This document shows positions 1 through 8,422 of a DNA stretch of 35,850 nucleotides, piece by piece. The notes beneath the pieces were generated by a model, which saw nothing but the letters and a program-made list of their open reading frames with translations, did no database searches and was not told the origin of the DNA. Where the stretch lies: positions 1 to 35,850 of the forward strand of contig JAAWBG010000020.1 in the NCBI GenBank assembly GCA_022792535.1, read 5' to 3'. Origin of the DNA: Lachnospiraceae bacterium. Lineage in GTDB: Bacteria > Bacillota > Clostridia > Lachnospirales > Lachnospiraceae. Position 1 is the stretch's first letter. The number at the start of each line of letters is the position of its first letter. The position numbers and the translations under genes are program-made.

Positions 1-29
1 ACTAGTTGGCAGGATGAAGTGGGTTGGCT
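1..29 (+). promoter_or_regulatory. Conserved 5' leader motif, copy 1 (cluster A)
   Basis: The first 29 bases, beginning ACTAGTTGGCAGGATGAAGT and ending GGGTTGGCT, are repeated exactly at 22007-22035. Identity continues at 33 of 34 positions with a TAAA after one mismatch. Both copies lie 80-91 nt before the first gene of a polysaccharide cluster, so a 5'-leader or pre-leader role is likely. The window edge cuts off whatever lies upstream, including the promoter. No recognised riboswitch is seen. A role in antitermination or pausing, like the ops/JUMPstart element, is inference. Confidence 0.6.
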
Positions 30-109
30 TTAAATTAGTGCTTTTTTTGAATTTTGAAGGAAAAATACTTTTGTAAGTTTCTGATGATATCAAAACGAAG
101 GAAAAGGAT

Positions 110-1375
110 ATGAATGTTGACATAAATAAAAAAAGAATGATTTCTTTCAGCCCGCCAGACATTTCAGAGCTGGAAATCCAGGAAGTTGTGAAGGTTTTGA
201 AATCTGGGTGGATTACCACTGGTCCTAAAACGAAAGAGCTGGAACGAAGGTTAGGGGAATTTTGCCATGTTGATAAGATGGTATGCCTAAATTCTGGAAC
301 AGCGGCGGAAGAATTGAACCTGAGAATTCTTGGAATTGGACCAGGAGATGAAGTGATTGTTCCGGCCTATACTTATTCGGCTACAGCATCAGCAGTGGTC
401 CATGTAGGGGCAGATGTTGTGTTTGTGGATTCTAAAAGCGGCAGCCCTGAAATGGATTACGACAAAATGGAGGCTGCTATTACAACAAAAACAAAAGCAG
501 TGGTAGCAGTAGATTTAGGCGGGGTTATAGCCGATTATGATCGAATTTTTGAAATAGTAGAGAGAAAAAAGAGCTTATTTCATGCAAAAGGAACGATACA
601 GGAACAATTGGGAAGAATTGCAGTTTTATCAGACTGCGCGCATGGAATGGGAGCTTCCCGAAATGGAAAGATGGCTGGGGAGATTGCCGATTTTACTTCC
701 TTTTCTTTTCATGCAGTAAAAAATTTTACAACAGCAGAAGGAGGGGCGGCTGCCTGGTGCAGCATACCTGGAATTGATAATGAGGAATTATATCAAAAGT
801 ATCAGCTTTACTCGCTCCATGGGCAGAGCAAGGATGCATTGGCAAAAACGCAGCTTGGTTCCTGGGAATATGATATTGTGGAACCTTGGTATAAATGCAA
901 CATGACAGATATCACAGCAGCTATAGGTTTAGGACAATTTGAAAGATATCCGCAAATGCTTGCCCGGCGAAAAGAAATGATAGAAAAGTATGATGCAGTG
1001 TGTGAAAAATTGGGTGTGCTGTATTTAAAACATTATGGAGAAAATTTTTCTTCTTCTGGACATCTGTATTTAACCCGTATTCCAGGAATTACCTTAGAGG
1101 AAAGAAATGAAATAATCACTCAGATGGCGGAACAAGGGGTGATGGCAAACGTCCATTATAAGCCCCTGCCTATGATGTCAGCATATGAGAAGATGGGATG
1201 GGATATAAAGGATTTTCCCTGTGCCTATGAGTATTTTGAAAATGAGATCACGCTGCCTCTGCATACAAGACTGACAGATGAAGAGATTGCGTATGTTACA
1301 GAGATTTTTGGAAAAATCGTGGAACATAAGATTGGCAAAGACAGAAGCAGGTGGTCGATCAGAAAGAGCGGATGA
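110..1375 (+). CDS. DegT/DnrJ/EryC1/StrS family PLP-dependent sugar aminotransferase
   Basis: A 421-residue aminotransferase of the DegT/StrS family, which transfers an amino group from glutamate to a nucleotide-linked keto-sugar. The N-terminal FSPPDISELEIQEV, the SGTAAEELNL segment, the PGDEVIVPAYTYSATA block and the SFHAVKNFTTAEGG segment (PLP lysine in HAVKN) are all family landmarks. Length is normal for the family. The start is ATG after GAAGGAAAAGGAT; an in-frame Met at residue 9 is an alternative. It is followed by a small phosphoglycosyl transferase and a WecD-like acetyltransferase. This suggests it makes the 4-amino sugar that primes the repeat unit, by analogy with the Pgl/bacillosamine and Fuc4NAc routes. 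The substrate is inferred. Confidence 0.9.
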   Translation: MNVDINKKRMISFSPPDISELEIQEVVKVLKSGWITTGPKTKELERRLGEFCHVDKMVCLNSGTAAEELNLRILGIGPGDEVIVPAYTYSATASAVVHVGADVVFVDSKSGSPEMDYDKMEAAITTKTKAVVAVDLGGVIADYDRIFEIVERKKSLFHAKGTIQEQLGRIAVLSDCAHGMGASRNGKMAGEIADFTSFSFHAVKNFTTAEGGAAAWCSIPGIDNEELYQKYQLYSLHGQSKDALAKTQLGSWEYDIVEPWYKCNMTDITAAIGLGQFERYPQMLARRKEMIEKYDAVCEKLGVLYLKHYGENFSSSGHLYLTRIPGITLEERNEIITQMAEQGVMANVHYKPLPMMSAYEKMGWDIKDFPCAYEYFENEITLPLHTRLTDEEIAYVTEIFGKIVEHKIGKDRSRWSIRKSG

Positions 1376-1483
1376 TAAGCTTCTTAAAATAGATAGGCCT
1401 GGTGGCGTGGTCATGACCCGTTACTTCGTCCTATGCTGATGGGATTTGCATAATAAAAAGTTGAGATAGAGTTGGAGATACCT

Positions 1484-2107
1484 ATGTATTGCAAATATAT
1501 AAAACGAATCCTGGATGTTATTTTGGCTCTGATATTGTTCCCCTTTTCTGTATTGTTGTTTCTATTTACAGCGCCTGCCATAGTGCTTGATGATCCGGGA
1601 CCAGTGTTTTATAGGGGAAAGCGGCTGGGTAAAAGAGGCCGAATATTTAAAATGTATAAATTCCGCAGCATGAAAGTAGGAGCGCCGGATCTGAGAAATG
1701 AAGATGGGACGACTTTTAATTCAGAAGAAGACGTCCGGGTTACAAAAATAGGAAAAATATTGCGGAAGACTTCTCTGGACGAGGTACCGCAGATTTTAAA
1801 TATTTTGAAAGGCGAGATGAGTTTTATCGGACCTCGGCCAGATCTGCCGGATGCAGTGCATTTATATACAAGAAAAACGAGACAGAAATTGAAAGTTCTG
1901 CCGGGGATCACTGGATACAGCCAAGCTTATTACAGAAACGCTTCCACTTTGGAGCAGCGTTTTTCAGGAGATGTATATTATGCTCAAAATCTTTCATTTT
2001 TTCTTGATCTTCGGATCATGTTCCAAACAATAAAAGTAGTATTTATGAAAGAAAACGTATATCGAAATAAAGGAGAGACAAATGAAACTGATAAAAGATG
2101 CGTTTAA
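1484..2107 (+). CDS. Small initiating sugar transferase (undecaprenyl-phosphate phosphoglycosyl transferase, PglC/WcaJ C-terminal type)
   Basis: A roughly 207-residue membrane-bound enzyme that would move a sugar-1-phosphate onto undecaprenyl phosphate to start the cluster A repeat unit. It has one hydrophobic N-terminal segment (ILDVILALILFPFSVLLFLF). The bacterial sugar-transferase motifs follow: DDPGPVFYRGKRLGKRGRIF, KFRSM, TSLDEVPQILNILKGEMSFIGPRP and PGITGYSQ. An open frame extends to a TTG at 1472, but ATG at 1484 is preferred because GGAG sits 6 nt before it. The last 26 nt overlap the next gene. There is no large N-terminal CoA-binding/multi-TM region, so it is the short monotopic form. 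The 108-nt gap before it holds nothing I recognise. Confidence 0.92.
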   Translation: MYCKYIKRILDVILALILFPFSVLLFLFTAPAIVLDDPGPVFYRGKRLGKRGRIFKMYKFRSMKVGAPDLRNEDGTTFNSEEDVRVTKIGKILRKTSLDEVPQILNILKGEMSFIGPRPDLPDAVHLYTRKTRQKLKVLPGITGYSQAYYRNASTLEQRFSGDVYYAQNLSFFLDLRIMFQTIKVVFMKENVYRNKGETNETDKRCV

Positions 2108-2819
2108 CACGGAAATTTTTCAGATGACAATGGGAAATTTAATATTAGAAAAAGATACTTATAGCAGAGAAGAAATAAAAACATGGGTGAAAGAGGCAAA
2201 GCAAAAAGGATATCAGCATCTTGCCATAAAAATTCTAACGGAACAGAAAGATTTATTAAATTCCCTGTTACAAGAACAGTTTTATTTAGTAGATACATTG
2301 ATAGAGTATGTGTTTGACGCAAAAAAGAAGGTACTGCCAAAGATACAACACCAATGTATTCTCCGTGATTGCGAGAAAGAAGATCTGCCGGCATTAAAAC
2401 AGATTGCCAGGAATTCTTTTAAAACAGACCGGTTTCATTCTGATATGTATTTAGAAAATGAACTCTGCAATCAATATTATGAAAAGTGGATGGAAAATTC
2501 TTACCATGGATTTGCAGAAAAAGTGATTGCTGCAGAATACTGTGGGGAACTGGTAGGGTTTTTTACAGGAAAAACATATAGTGATGATAAATATGGACAT
2601 TTAGTTTTAGCGGCAGTGTCAGATAAGCATAGAGGCATCGGTGTGTATACCAGCATGATTCATGAATGTATCAGATGGATGTTAGAAGCTCATACGGAGT
2701 TGGAAGGAGTTATGACTGGAACACAGATAGAGACCGTAGCGGTGCAGAAGGCGTGGATTAAATTAGGGTTTACAGTTCATGATAGTCTCTATGTATTACA
2801 CAGATATTTAGGGGAATAG
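2082..2819 (+). CDS. GNAT acetyltransferase, WecD/RffC-like (amino-sugar N-acetyltransferase)
   Basis: A 245-residue protein. The stretch SFKTDRFHSDMYLENELCNQ followed by YYEKWMENSYHG closely resembles the landmark region of WecD/RffC, which N-acetylates dTDP-4-amino-4,6-dideoxygalactose. The C-terminal part shows the GNAT acetyl-CoA loop (AAVSDKHRGIGVYTSMI) and a closing NxxA-like element (VAVQKAWIKLGF). The start ATG follows AAAGGAGAGACAA and overlaps the sugar-transferase gene by 26 nt, indicating translational coupling. It probably acetylates the 4-amino group made by the aminotransferase at 110-1375. The exact sugar cannot be read from the sequence. Confidence 0.8.
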   Translation: MKLIKDAFNTEIFQMTMGNLILEKDTYSREEIKTWVKEAKQKGYQHLAIKILTEQKDLLNSLLQEQFYLVDTLIEYVFDAKKKVLPKIQHQCILRDCEKEDLPALKQIARNSFKTDRFHSDMYLENELCNQYYEKWMENSYHGFAEKVIAAEYCGELVGFFTGKTYSDDKYGHLVLAAVSDKHRGIGVYTSMIHECIRWMLEAHTELEGVMTGTQIETVAVQKAWIKLGFTVHDSLYVLHRYLGE

Positions 2820-2826
2820 GGAAAAG

Positions 2827-4092
2827 ATGAATAAAATCAGGAACCATAATAAGAAAAAACATAAAACCATATGGTTGATATGTCATTATGCTCAGCAGCC
2901 GCCTTATAATACAATGCTCCGCTATCACAATTGGGGCAGACAACTGGTAAAAAGGGGCTATCATGTAGTAATCATCGCCGCAAGTACCGTTCATAATACG
3001 GATATTGACGTAGTGGAGCAGACTGGGTCAACAGAGACGGTATGTGATAATTTGCGGTATTTTTATGTACAGACCCCAAAATATTCTGGAAATGGTATAC
3101 AGAGAATCCGGAATATGATGCACTTTTGTTTTGGCTTGAAGCAGTATGTCCGGAAAAGTCCCCGGCCAGATGTTATTGTGACATCCGGCGCATATACGTT
3201 TCCATTTGTGCGCAGATTGTTTCAAAATATTCCAGTTATCACAGATACCCTTGACTTATGGCCGGCTAGTATGATCCAGTATGCAGATTTTTCAGCCCAA
3301 AATCCTATGGTTCAAATGCTCTATGCATTGGAGAAAAAGGCTTATCTGGAAAGTGACGCGCTGATTTTTTCCATGGAAGGCGGAAAAAAATATTTGAAAG
3401 AACGGAAATATGCTTCACGTATAGACTTTTCCAAAGTCTTTCACATTAATATGGGATGCGATATCCAGGAATGCGACAAAAACAGAGAGAAGATACAGGA
3501 GACGCTTCCCTGGGATAAGAACAAATTTAATCTTGTATATTGTGGTTCTGTCCGTCAGGCAAATCAGGTAAAACAGATCTGTGATGCAGCCAAAGAATTG
3601 GAACAGCGGAAAATAGAGGATGTATTTATCCATATCTATGGAAATGGCCCAGACCAAAAAGCCTTGGAAGAGTATGTAGTGGAAAATAAGATTAAAAATA
3701 TCAGATTTTATGGAAGAATTGAGAAAGAAAAGATACCATTTCTTCTGTCAAATTCCCAGGGAAATCTTCTTACCTATAAACAAGTAGATCTTATGCGTTA
3801 TGGTGGCAGCCAGAGTAAATTATTTGATTATCTGGCAAGTGGAAAACCAATTATATGCAATGCCCATTTCGGATACAATCTGATCACCAGATATCATTGC
3901 GGACTAGTGACAAAGAGTCAGTCTGCTAAAGATTTTGCGGATGCTGTCTGTAAATTGCGGGCCCTGCCTAAAGAAGAATTAGAGGCAATGGGACGTAACA
4001 GCAGGAAAACAGCAGAAGCCTATGATCAGCCAGTATTGGTGGATCATCTCTGTGAAGTGATTCAGTACGTAATGAAGCGGAAAAAGAAGTGA
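2827..4092 (+). CDS. Glycosyltransferase, GT4-like (GT-B fold)
   Basis: A 421-residue probable glycosyltransferase of cluster A. The N-terminal half resembles WbuB-like GT4 proteins (LICHYAQQPPYNTMLRYHNWG, then VIIAAS). The C-terminal half holds the nucleotide-sugar binding region, with FNLVYCGSVRQANQ, HIYGNGPDQKALEEYV, IRFYGRIEKEKIPFLL and QSKLFDYLASGKPIIC. It has no signal peptide and would act on the cytoplasmic face of the membrane, on the undecaprenyl-linked intermediate. It sits 7 nt after the WecD-like gene, so it may add the second sugar of the unit. Donor and linkage are unknown. Confidence 0.88.
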   Translation: MNKIRNHNKKKHKTIWLICHYAQQPPYNTMLRYHNWGRQLVKRGYHVVIIAASTVHNTDIDVVEQTGSTETVCDNLRYFYVQTPKYSGNGIQRIRNMMHFCFGLKQYVRKSPRPDVIVTSGAYTFPFVRRLFQNIPVITDTLDLWPASMIQYADFSAQNPMVQMLYALEKKAYLESDALIFSMEGGKKYLKERKYASRIDFSKVFHINMGCDIQECDKNREKIQETLPWDKNKFNLVYCGSVRQANQVKQICDAAKELEQRKIEDVFIHIYGNGPDQKALEEYVVENKIKNIRFYGRIEKEKIPFLLSNSQGNLLTYKQVDLMRYGGSQSKLFDYLASGKPIICNAHFGYNLITRYHCGLVTKSQSAKDFADAVCKLRALPKEELEAMGRNSRKTAEAYDQPVLVDHLCEVIQYVMKRKKK

Positions 4093-4104
4093 GGAGCCTG
4101 TTGA

Positions 4105-5202
4105 ATGAAAATACCATTTGCAACATTTATTCCTATGGAGCGAGAGCTGGAGCCTGATTTAAAAGAGGCTTTTCATAGAGTTTTTACACGCAGTCATTAT
4201 ATTGAAGGCATAGAAGATCAAAAGTTTGAAAAAGCATTTGCAGCATATTGCAATATGGAATTTTGTGTGGGTACGGGGAATGGTTTAGACGCATTGACAT
4301 TGTCGCTGAAGGCGCTGGATATTCAGAAAGGCGATGAAGTGATCGTACCTTCGAATACCTATATTGCGACTGCTTTAGCTGTGACGTATGCAGGCGCGGT
4401 ACCAGTATTTGTTGAACCAGATATACGTACCTTTAACATAGATCCATCTAAAATAGAAGAGAAGATCACTTCGGCGACGAAAGCAATTATGCCGGTTCAC
4501 CTTTATGGGCAGCCCTGTGACATGGAACCTGTTATGGAGATTGCAAAGAAATACCGCCTTTATGTGATAGAAGATTGTGCCCAGGCCCATGGCGCATTAT
4601 ATAAGGAAAAAAAAGTAGGAAGTTTTGGTGATGTTGCTGCCTTCAGCTTTTATCCCGGAAAGAATTTGGGAGCTTTGGGAGACGCCGGCGCAGTGGTCAC
4701 AAGCCATAAAAAACTGGCGGATAAGATCAGAGCTCTTGGAAACTATGGTTCGGATTATAAATACCATCATATTTATCAGGGGTGTAATTCCAGGCTGGAT
4801 GAAATACAGGCGGCATTTCTACAGGTAAAACTTCTGCATCTTGACAGAATGAACACAGAGAGAAAGAGGATTGCAGACAGATATTTAAAAGAAATACATC
4901 ACTCAGAGATTGTACTTCCTTATGTATTTCCAGAAACGGAACCAGTCTGGCATATTTTCGGAATCCGCTGTAAAAGAAGAAATGAATTGGAAGAGTATCT
5001 TGCAAAAAAAGGAATAAAGACAAATAAACATTACCCAATTCCAATACACAGACAAAAATGTTACGAAGATCTGGGAATTCCAGAGGGCAGACTGCCCATT
5101 GCGGAAGAAATCAGCGAGACAGAACTTAGCATGCCCATGTATTATGGCATGACAGAAAATGAGATTCAGTATGTGATTGATACTGTAAATTATTTCAAAT
5201 AA
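4105..5202 (+). CDS. fdtB: dTDP-3-oxo-6-deoxyhexose aminotransferase (FdtB/QdtB-like)
   Basis: A 365-residue DegT/StrS aminotransferase. Landmarks are [17 protein letters not shown], the [19 protein letters not shown] block, [29 protein letters not shown] and the PLP-lysine region [18 protein letters not shown]. The GTGNGLDAL signature and the neighbouring FdtA-type 3,4-ketoisomerase point to the subgroup that makes dTDP-3-amino-3,6-dideoxyhexoses (Fuc3N or Qui3N) rather than 4-amino sugars. RBS GAGGAG lies upstream and the gene ends 16 nt before the isomerase fusion. RmlA and RmlB, needed for the dTDP-4-keto-6-deoxyglucose precursor, are not in the window. Fuc3N versus Qui3N depends on the isomerase and cannot be decided here. 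Confidence 0.85.
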   Translation: MKIPFATFIPMERELEPDLKEAFHRVFTRSHYIEGIEDQKFEKAFAAYCNMEFCVGTGNGLDALTLSLKALDIQKGDEVIVPSNTYIATALAVTYAGAVPVFVEPDIRTFNIDPSKIEEKITSATKAIMPVHLYGQPCDMEPVMEIAKKYRLYVIEDCAQAHGALYKEKKVGSFGDVAAFSFYPGKNLGALGDAGAVVTSHKKLADKIRALGNYGSDYKYHHIYQGCNSRLDEIQAAFLQVKLLHLDRMNTERKRIADRYLKEIHHSEIVLPYVFPETEPVWHIFGIRCKRRNELEEYLAKKGIKTNKHYPIPIHRQKCYEDLGIPEGRLPIAEEISETELSMPMYYGMTENEIQYVIDTVNYFK

Positions 5203-5218
5203 ATGACGGGAAAAAGAT

Positions 5219-6145
5219 ATGTATTTAAGAGAACTCAAGATGGAAGATGCACCCTATATGCTGGAATGGATGCATGATGATACTGTAGTGCATAATTTAC
5301 AAAAGAATTTTTCAGAAAAAACATTAGATGACACCAAATCTTTTATCCGATCCAGCTGGAATGATACGAAAGACAAGAATTTGGCTATTGTATCAGAACT
5401 GGATGAATATATGGGTACAGTATCTTTAAAATACATAGACCGGGAAAATGGAAATGCAGAATTTGCCATTGCTGTTCGAAAAAGCGCTATGGGGTGTGGA
5501 TATGCCTGGTATGGAATGAAAGCAATCATCGAGAAAGCATTTCAAGAACTTCATTTAGAAAGTGTCTATTGGTGTGTGTCTAGGAAAAACAAGCGGGCAA
5601 TCCGCTTTTATGACAAACATAATTTTCATGAGGCTTTGGACATTCCAGATAATATACAAAAGCGATATAAAGATGCAAGAGAGCTAAAATGGTATTCCGT
5701 GTTAAAAGGAGATGATTTTGAACACAGGACGTCTGTTTCTGATTGCAGCGTGATCCATATTAAGACCATACCGACTCTTGGTGCCGGAGAATTATCTTTC
5801 TTTGAAGGACAGCGCAATATTCCTTTTGATATCAAACGTATCTACTATATTTCAAAAGTACCAGAGGGGATGAGGCGGGGATTTCACGCCCACAAAGAAT
5901 TGAAACAGCTTCTTTTTTGCCCTTATGGAAGGATTCAGCTGGTTTTGGATAATGGAAAGAGACGAGAGGAAATAGAACTTTCTGACCCATCGATTGGCGT
6001 GCTGATTGAGCGGCCTGTCTGGAGAGAAATGTTATGGCTCCAAAAAGATTCTGTCCTCTGTGTGGCAGCCTCGGATTACTATAAGGCGGAAGATTACATT
6101 AGAGATTACAGAGAATTTAGAGATTACGTGGAGAAAAAAGAATGA
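5219..6145 (+). CDS. Bifunctional GNAT acyltransferase - dTDP-4-keto-6-deoxyglucose 3,4-ketoisomerase (FdtA/WxcM cupin) fusion
   Basis: A 308-residue two-domain protein. Residues 1 to about 160 form a GNAT domain (YLRELKMEDAPYMLEWMHDD, EFAIAVRKSAMGCGYAWYGM, VSRKNKRAIRFYDKHNF). Residues about 180-308 form the FdtA/WxcM cupin (IPTLGAGELSFFEGQRNIPF, RRGFHAHKELKQLLFCPYG, ERPVWREMLW). The cupin would convert dTDP-4-keto-6-deoxyglucose to the 3-keto isomer, the upstream FdtB-like enzyme would aminate it, and the GNAT domain would acylate the new amine. The described Shewanella fusion FdtD uses a left-handed beta-helix acetyltransferase, so a GNAT partner is a different arrangement. The stop overlaps the next start (ATGA). 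Confidence 0.85.
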   Translation: MYLRELKMEDAPYMLEWMHDDTVVHNLQKNFSEKTLDDTKSFIRSSWNDTKDKNLAIVSELDEYMGTVSLKYIDRENGNAEFAIAVRKSAMGCGYAWYGMKAIIEKAFQELHLESVYWCVSRKNKRAIRFYDKHNFHEALDIPDNIQKRYKDARELKWYSVLKGDDFEHRTSVSDCSVIHIKTIPTLGAGELSFFEGQRNIPFDIKRIYYISKVPEGMRRGFHAHKELKQLLFCPYGRIQLVLDNGKRREEIELSDPSIGVLIERPVWREMLWLQKDSVLCVAASDYYKAEDYIRDYREFRDYVEKKE

Positions 6146-7233
6146 ATATATTACTAATTTCTTATGGAGATTATGACTATGATGGAAGACTGCGGGAACT
6201 AATAAATGTCTTTGAACGCATTGGAAATCTTCATTTTTATTCTGCCTCGTCGGAAAGTAAATTAGAAAATCAAGGTATCTTTCCAGGAGGCAATTATATC
6301 AGATATATGATAGAAGCAGTAAAATACGGGCTAAAATTTAAGGACACAGATATGATTGTGCTGGATAACCGAAAGGCTATTCTGCCAGGAAGAATTATTC
6401 GCTGGCTCACGAAGACAAAAATCATGGTTTTGGATTGCCGGGAACTATATTTTTCCAATGATGTTTCAAAAATATCCAGTAAGATTGGCTGCTATATTGA
6501 AAAGCCCTGTATAAAAAAGGCAGATATCGTGATCAGCGCTAATCAGGAACGGGCGGAAATCATGCAACAAAGATATCATTTGGCAGAACAGCCGCTTGTC
6601 TTTGAAAATATCCGGGGATTGGAGTCTTCTCAGGAAATAGAGGAAGACATTCTGGGAGAGAAATTTGAACCATACATAAAAGAAGGGGAATACAGGATTG
6701 TGGCTACTGCCGGGTGTAATATGATCCGAAAAAATGATGTTTTAGTATCTAATTTTGACCGTGTCAAGGAAAAATGCAGATTATTTTTAGTTGGAGACAG
6801 CATACCGGCAGATGAAAAGCGGATACGGGATATTATGAAGGAGAAAGGATTGACCAATGTTGAAATTTTAGGCCGTTTGAAACAGGATGAATTAAAATAT
6901 CTGATCAATCATTCTCATGTGGGAATCGTTAATTATAATCAGGATGATTTTAATAATAAATATTGTGCATCTGGGAAATTATTTGAGTTTATTTTTGAGG
7001 GCATTCCCGTTGTGACAACAACCAATCCGCCTTTAAAAAGGATGTGTGAGGTAAATGGAGTGGGAGAGGCAGATGATTTGTATGCAGAAGGCATCAATAA
7101 AGTACTTGCCAATTATGAATTTTATCAGGAAAATGCCAGAGACTTTGCAAAAGTAAAAACAGTGGAAAGCAATAATGAACAATTAAAAAATAGTATCTTG
7201 TCAAGGTTATCTTCCAGGTATCCTACGGAGTAA
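6142..7233 (+). CDS. Glycosyltransferase, GT-B fold, GT4-like
   Basis: A 363-residue protein with a Rossmann-like N terminus (MNILLISYGDYDYDGRLREL) and a C-terminal donor-binding half. The latter shows YRIVATAGCNMIRKNDVLV, RLFLVGDS, VEILGRLKQDELKYLINHS and ASGKLFEFIFEGIPVVTTT, where the EF-x-EGIPV element corresponds to the GT4 E-x7-E region. No signal peptide or membrane segment is visible, so it is probably cytoplasmic or peripheral. Its ATG overlaps the preceding stop (ATGA), implying coupled translation with the dTDP-sugar enzyme. It might transfer that sugar, but nothing in the sequence proves it. Confidence 0.82.
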   Translation: MNILLISYGDYDYDGRLRELINVFERIGNLHFYSASSESKLENQGIFPGGNYIRYMIEAVKYGLKFKDTDMIVLDNRKAILPGRIIRWLTKTKIMVLDCRELYFSNDVSKISSKIGCYIEKPCIKKADIVISANQERAEIMQQRYHLAEQPLVFENIRGLESSQEIEEDILGEKFEPYIKEGEYRIVATAGCNMIRKNDVLVSNFDRVKEKCRLFLVGDSIPADEKRIRDIMKEKGLTNVEILGRLKQDELKYLINHSHVGIVNYNQDDFNNKYCASGKLFEFIFEGIPVVTTTNPPLKRMCEVNGVGEADDLYAEGINKVLANYEFYQENARDFAKVKTVESNNEQLKNSILSRLSSRYPTE

Positions 7234-7240
7234 TCAGCAT

Positions 7241-8335
7241 ATGAAAACTTTATATTTTTCAGGGGTGTATCAGCGGGGGCATAAATATTTTGATCAAAAA
7301 ATAATTTCGAATTTAGCGGCTGTCTCAGAAGTGATAGTGATGACGCCTCCTTATTGGTTTTCTCACAAAGAAGAACAGGTTGTTTATATAGAAAATGGAG
7401 TGGATTCGAAAAGAAGCCGATTGCCTCATCTAAAACTGCTGGGAGTCACGCTGAAGAATTATAAAAAGGCATTGCATATTGCCAGAAAGAATCAGATTGA
7501 TTGTCTGATTGCCGGTGAGTACGAGCTGCTGAGCGTATGGTTTTTAGCAATCTTAAATAGGAAGAAACTGTTTTTGATCCACCATTATAATCTTGACCAG
7601 ATGGAACGAAAATGGTTTTTCCGCTTCTTGTTTCAGATGATAAAAAATAAAGTGCATCATGTTGTGTTGGAACCTTATATCGGAACACATTTGATTCAGG
7701 ATTTAAAAGTTCCGAAAGAAAAGATTTGCTGCTGGCCTCATCCAGTAGAAGTTTTGGAAAGAGAAGAAAGCAAAGAAGAGGAAAAAGAAGGCCCAAAAGG
7801 TGAGACGTTGGAAGAATATGACTGCGTAGGACTAAGCAACAGCAATGATTCAGAGATGGTACATAGAATCTTACAGCACGAGAAAAATACACAGGAAATA
7901 GGAAAGAGTGATTTGAAAATAATTGTGAAATCATCGAAGGATGAATATGATGCAGGCGGATTAAAAATCATAAAAGGCAATCTGGATCAGGAAATGTATG
8001 AACGTTATATCCAGAGAGCAAAAACAATGTTGGTTTGTTTTCCGAAATCTTATCAGTACCGTGTCAGTGCAGTGATTATGGAATCCGTGCGAAATTTTAT
8101 TCCGATTATAGGAAGTGAATTTCGGTTATTGACTTATTATAAAAAGCGTTATCCAAATATTTTTTTTCTGTGTAACGAGCGCAATCTGAAAGATGTTATC
8201 AGACAGGCACAGGAGGTACCAGAGGTCTTAAAGAAAAAGGAATTCCAGGAATTTATCAGGGACCACAGTGATGAAATCATACAGAAGGCTATGAGAGAAA
8301 GTTTTCAACAGGAAATGATAAAAAGCCTGGAATGA
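7241..8335 (+). CDS. Putative glycosyltransferase, GT-B fold
   Basis: A 364-residue protein in the glycosyltransferase block. The N-terminal MKTLYFSGVYQRGHKYFDQK, a middle segment around FLIHHYNLDQMERKWFF, and a C-terminal half with ERYIQRAKTMLVCFPKSYQYRVSAV resemble weakly conserved GT-B enzymes. A lysine/glutamate-rich insert near residues 167-190 (EREESKEEEKEGPKGE) interrupts the fold and is probably a flexible linker between the two lobes. No canonical GT4 signature is clear, so the assignment rests on overall shape and context. A short direct repeat spans its stop codon (8322-8337 and 8364-8379). Confidence 0.6.
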   Translation: MKTLYFSGVYQRGHKYFDQKIISNLAAVSEVIVMTPPYWFSHKEEQVVYIENGVDSKRSRLPHLKLLGVTLKNYKKALHIARKNQIDCLIAGEYELLSVWFLAILNRKKLFLIHHYNLDQMERKWFFRFLFQMIKNKVHHVVLEPYIGTHLIQDLKVPKEKICCWPHPVEVLEREESKEEEKEGPKGETLEEYDCVGLSNSNDSEMVHRILQHEKNTQEIGKSDLKIIVKSSKDEYDAGGLKIIKGNLDQEMYERYIQRAKTMLVCFPKSYQYRVSAVIMESVRNFIPIIGSEFRLLTYYKKRYPNIFFLCNERNLKDVIRQAQEVPEVLKKKEFQEFIRDHSDEIIQKAMRESFQQEMIKSLE

Positions 8336-8422
8336 AACGAGAGGTTTTAAAGTAGAACACCAGAAAGCCTGGGATGAAAAACAATATTTTAATTAGATAG
8401 AGCAGATAAAACGGAGGATGGA

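Noticed and set aside
1..29. Match of the leader motif to the JUMPstart/ops element
   Set aside because: The ops core GGCGGTAGCGTG is not present. Only the position relative to polysaccharide genes is similar, so it is not called as ops.
7446..7934. A 162-residue open frame on the minus strand
   Set aside because: It is antisense to a glycosyltransferase in the glycosyltransferase block and shows low-complexity serine/leucine content typical of shadow frames.
8322..8379. Imperfect direct repeat (AAAGCCTGGRATGAAA twice, 42 nt apart) around the end of the glycosyltransferase gene
   Set aside because: It is short, with no structure or mobile-element ends; most likely a local duplication.
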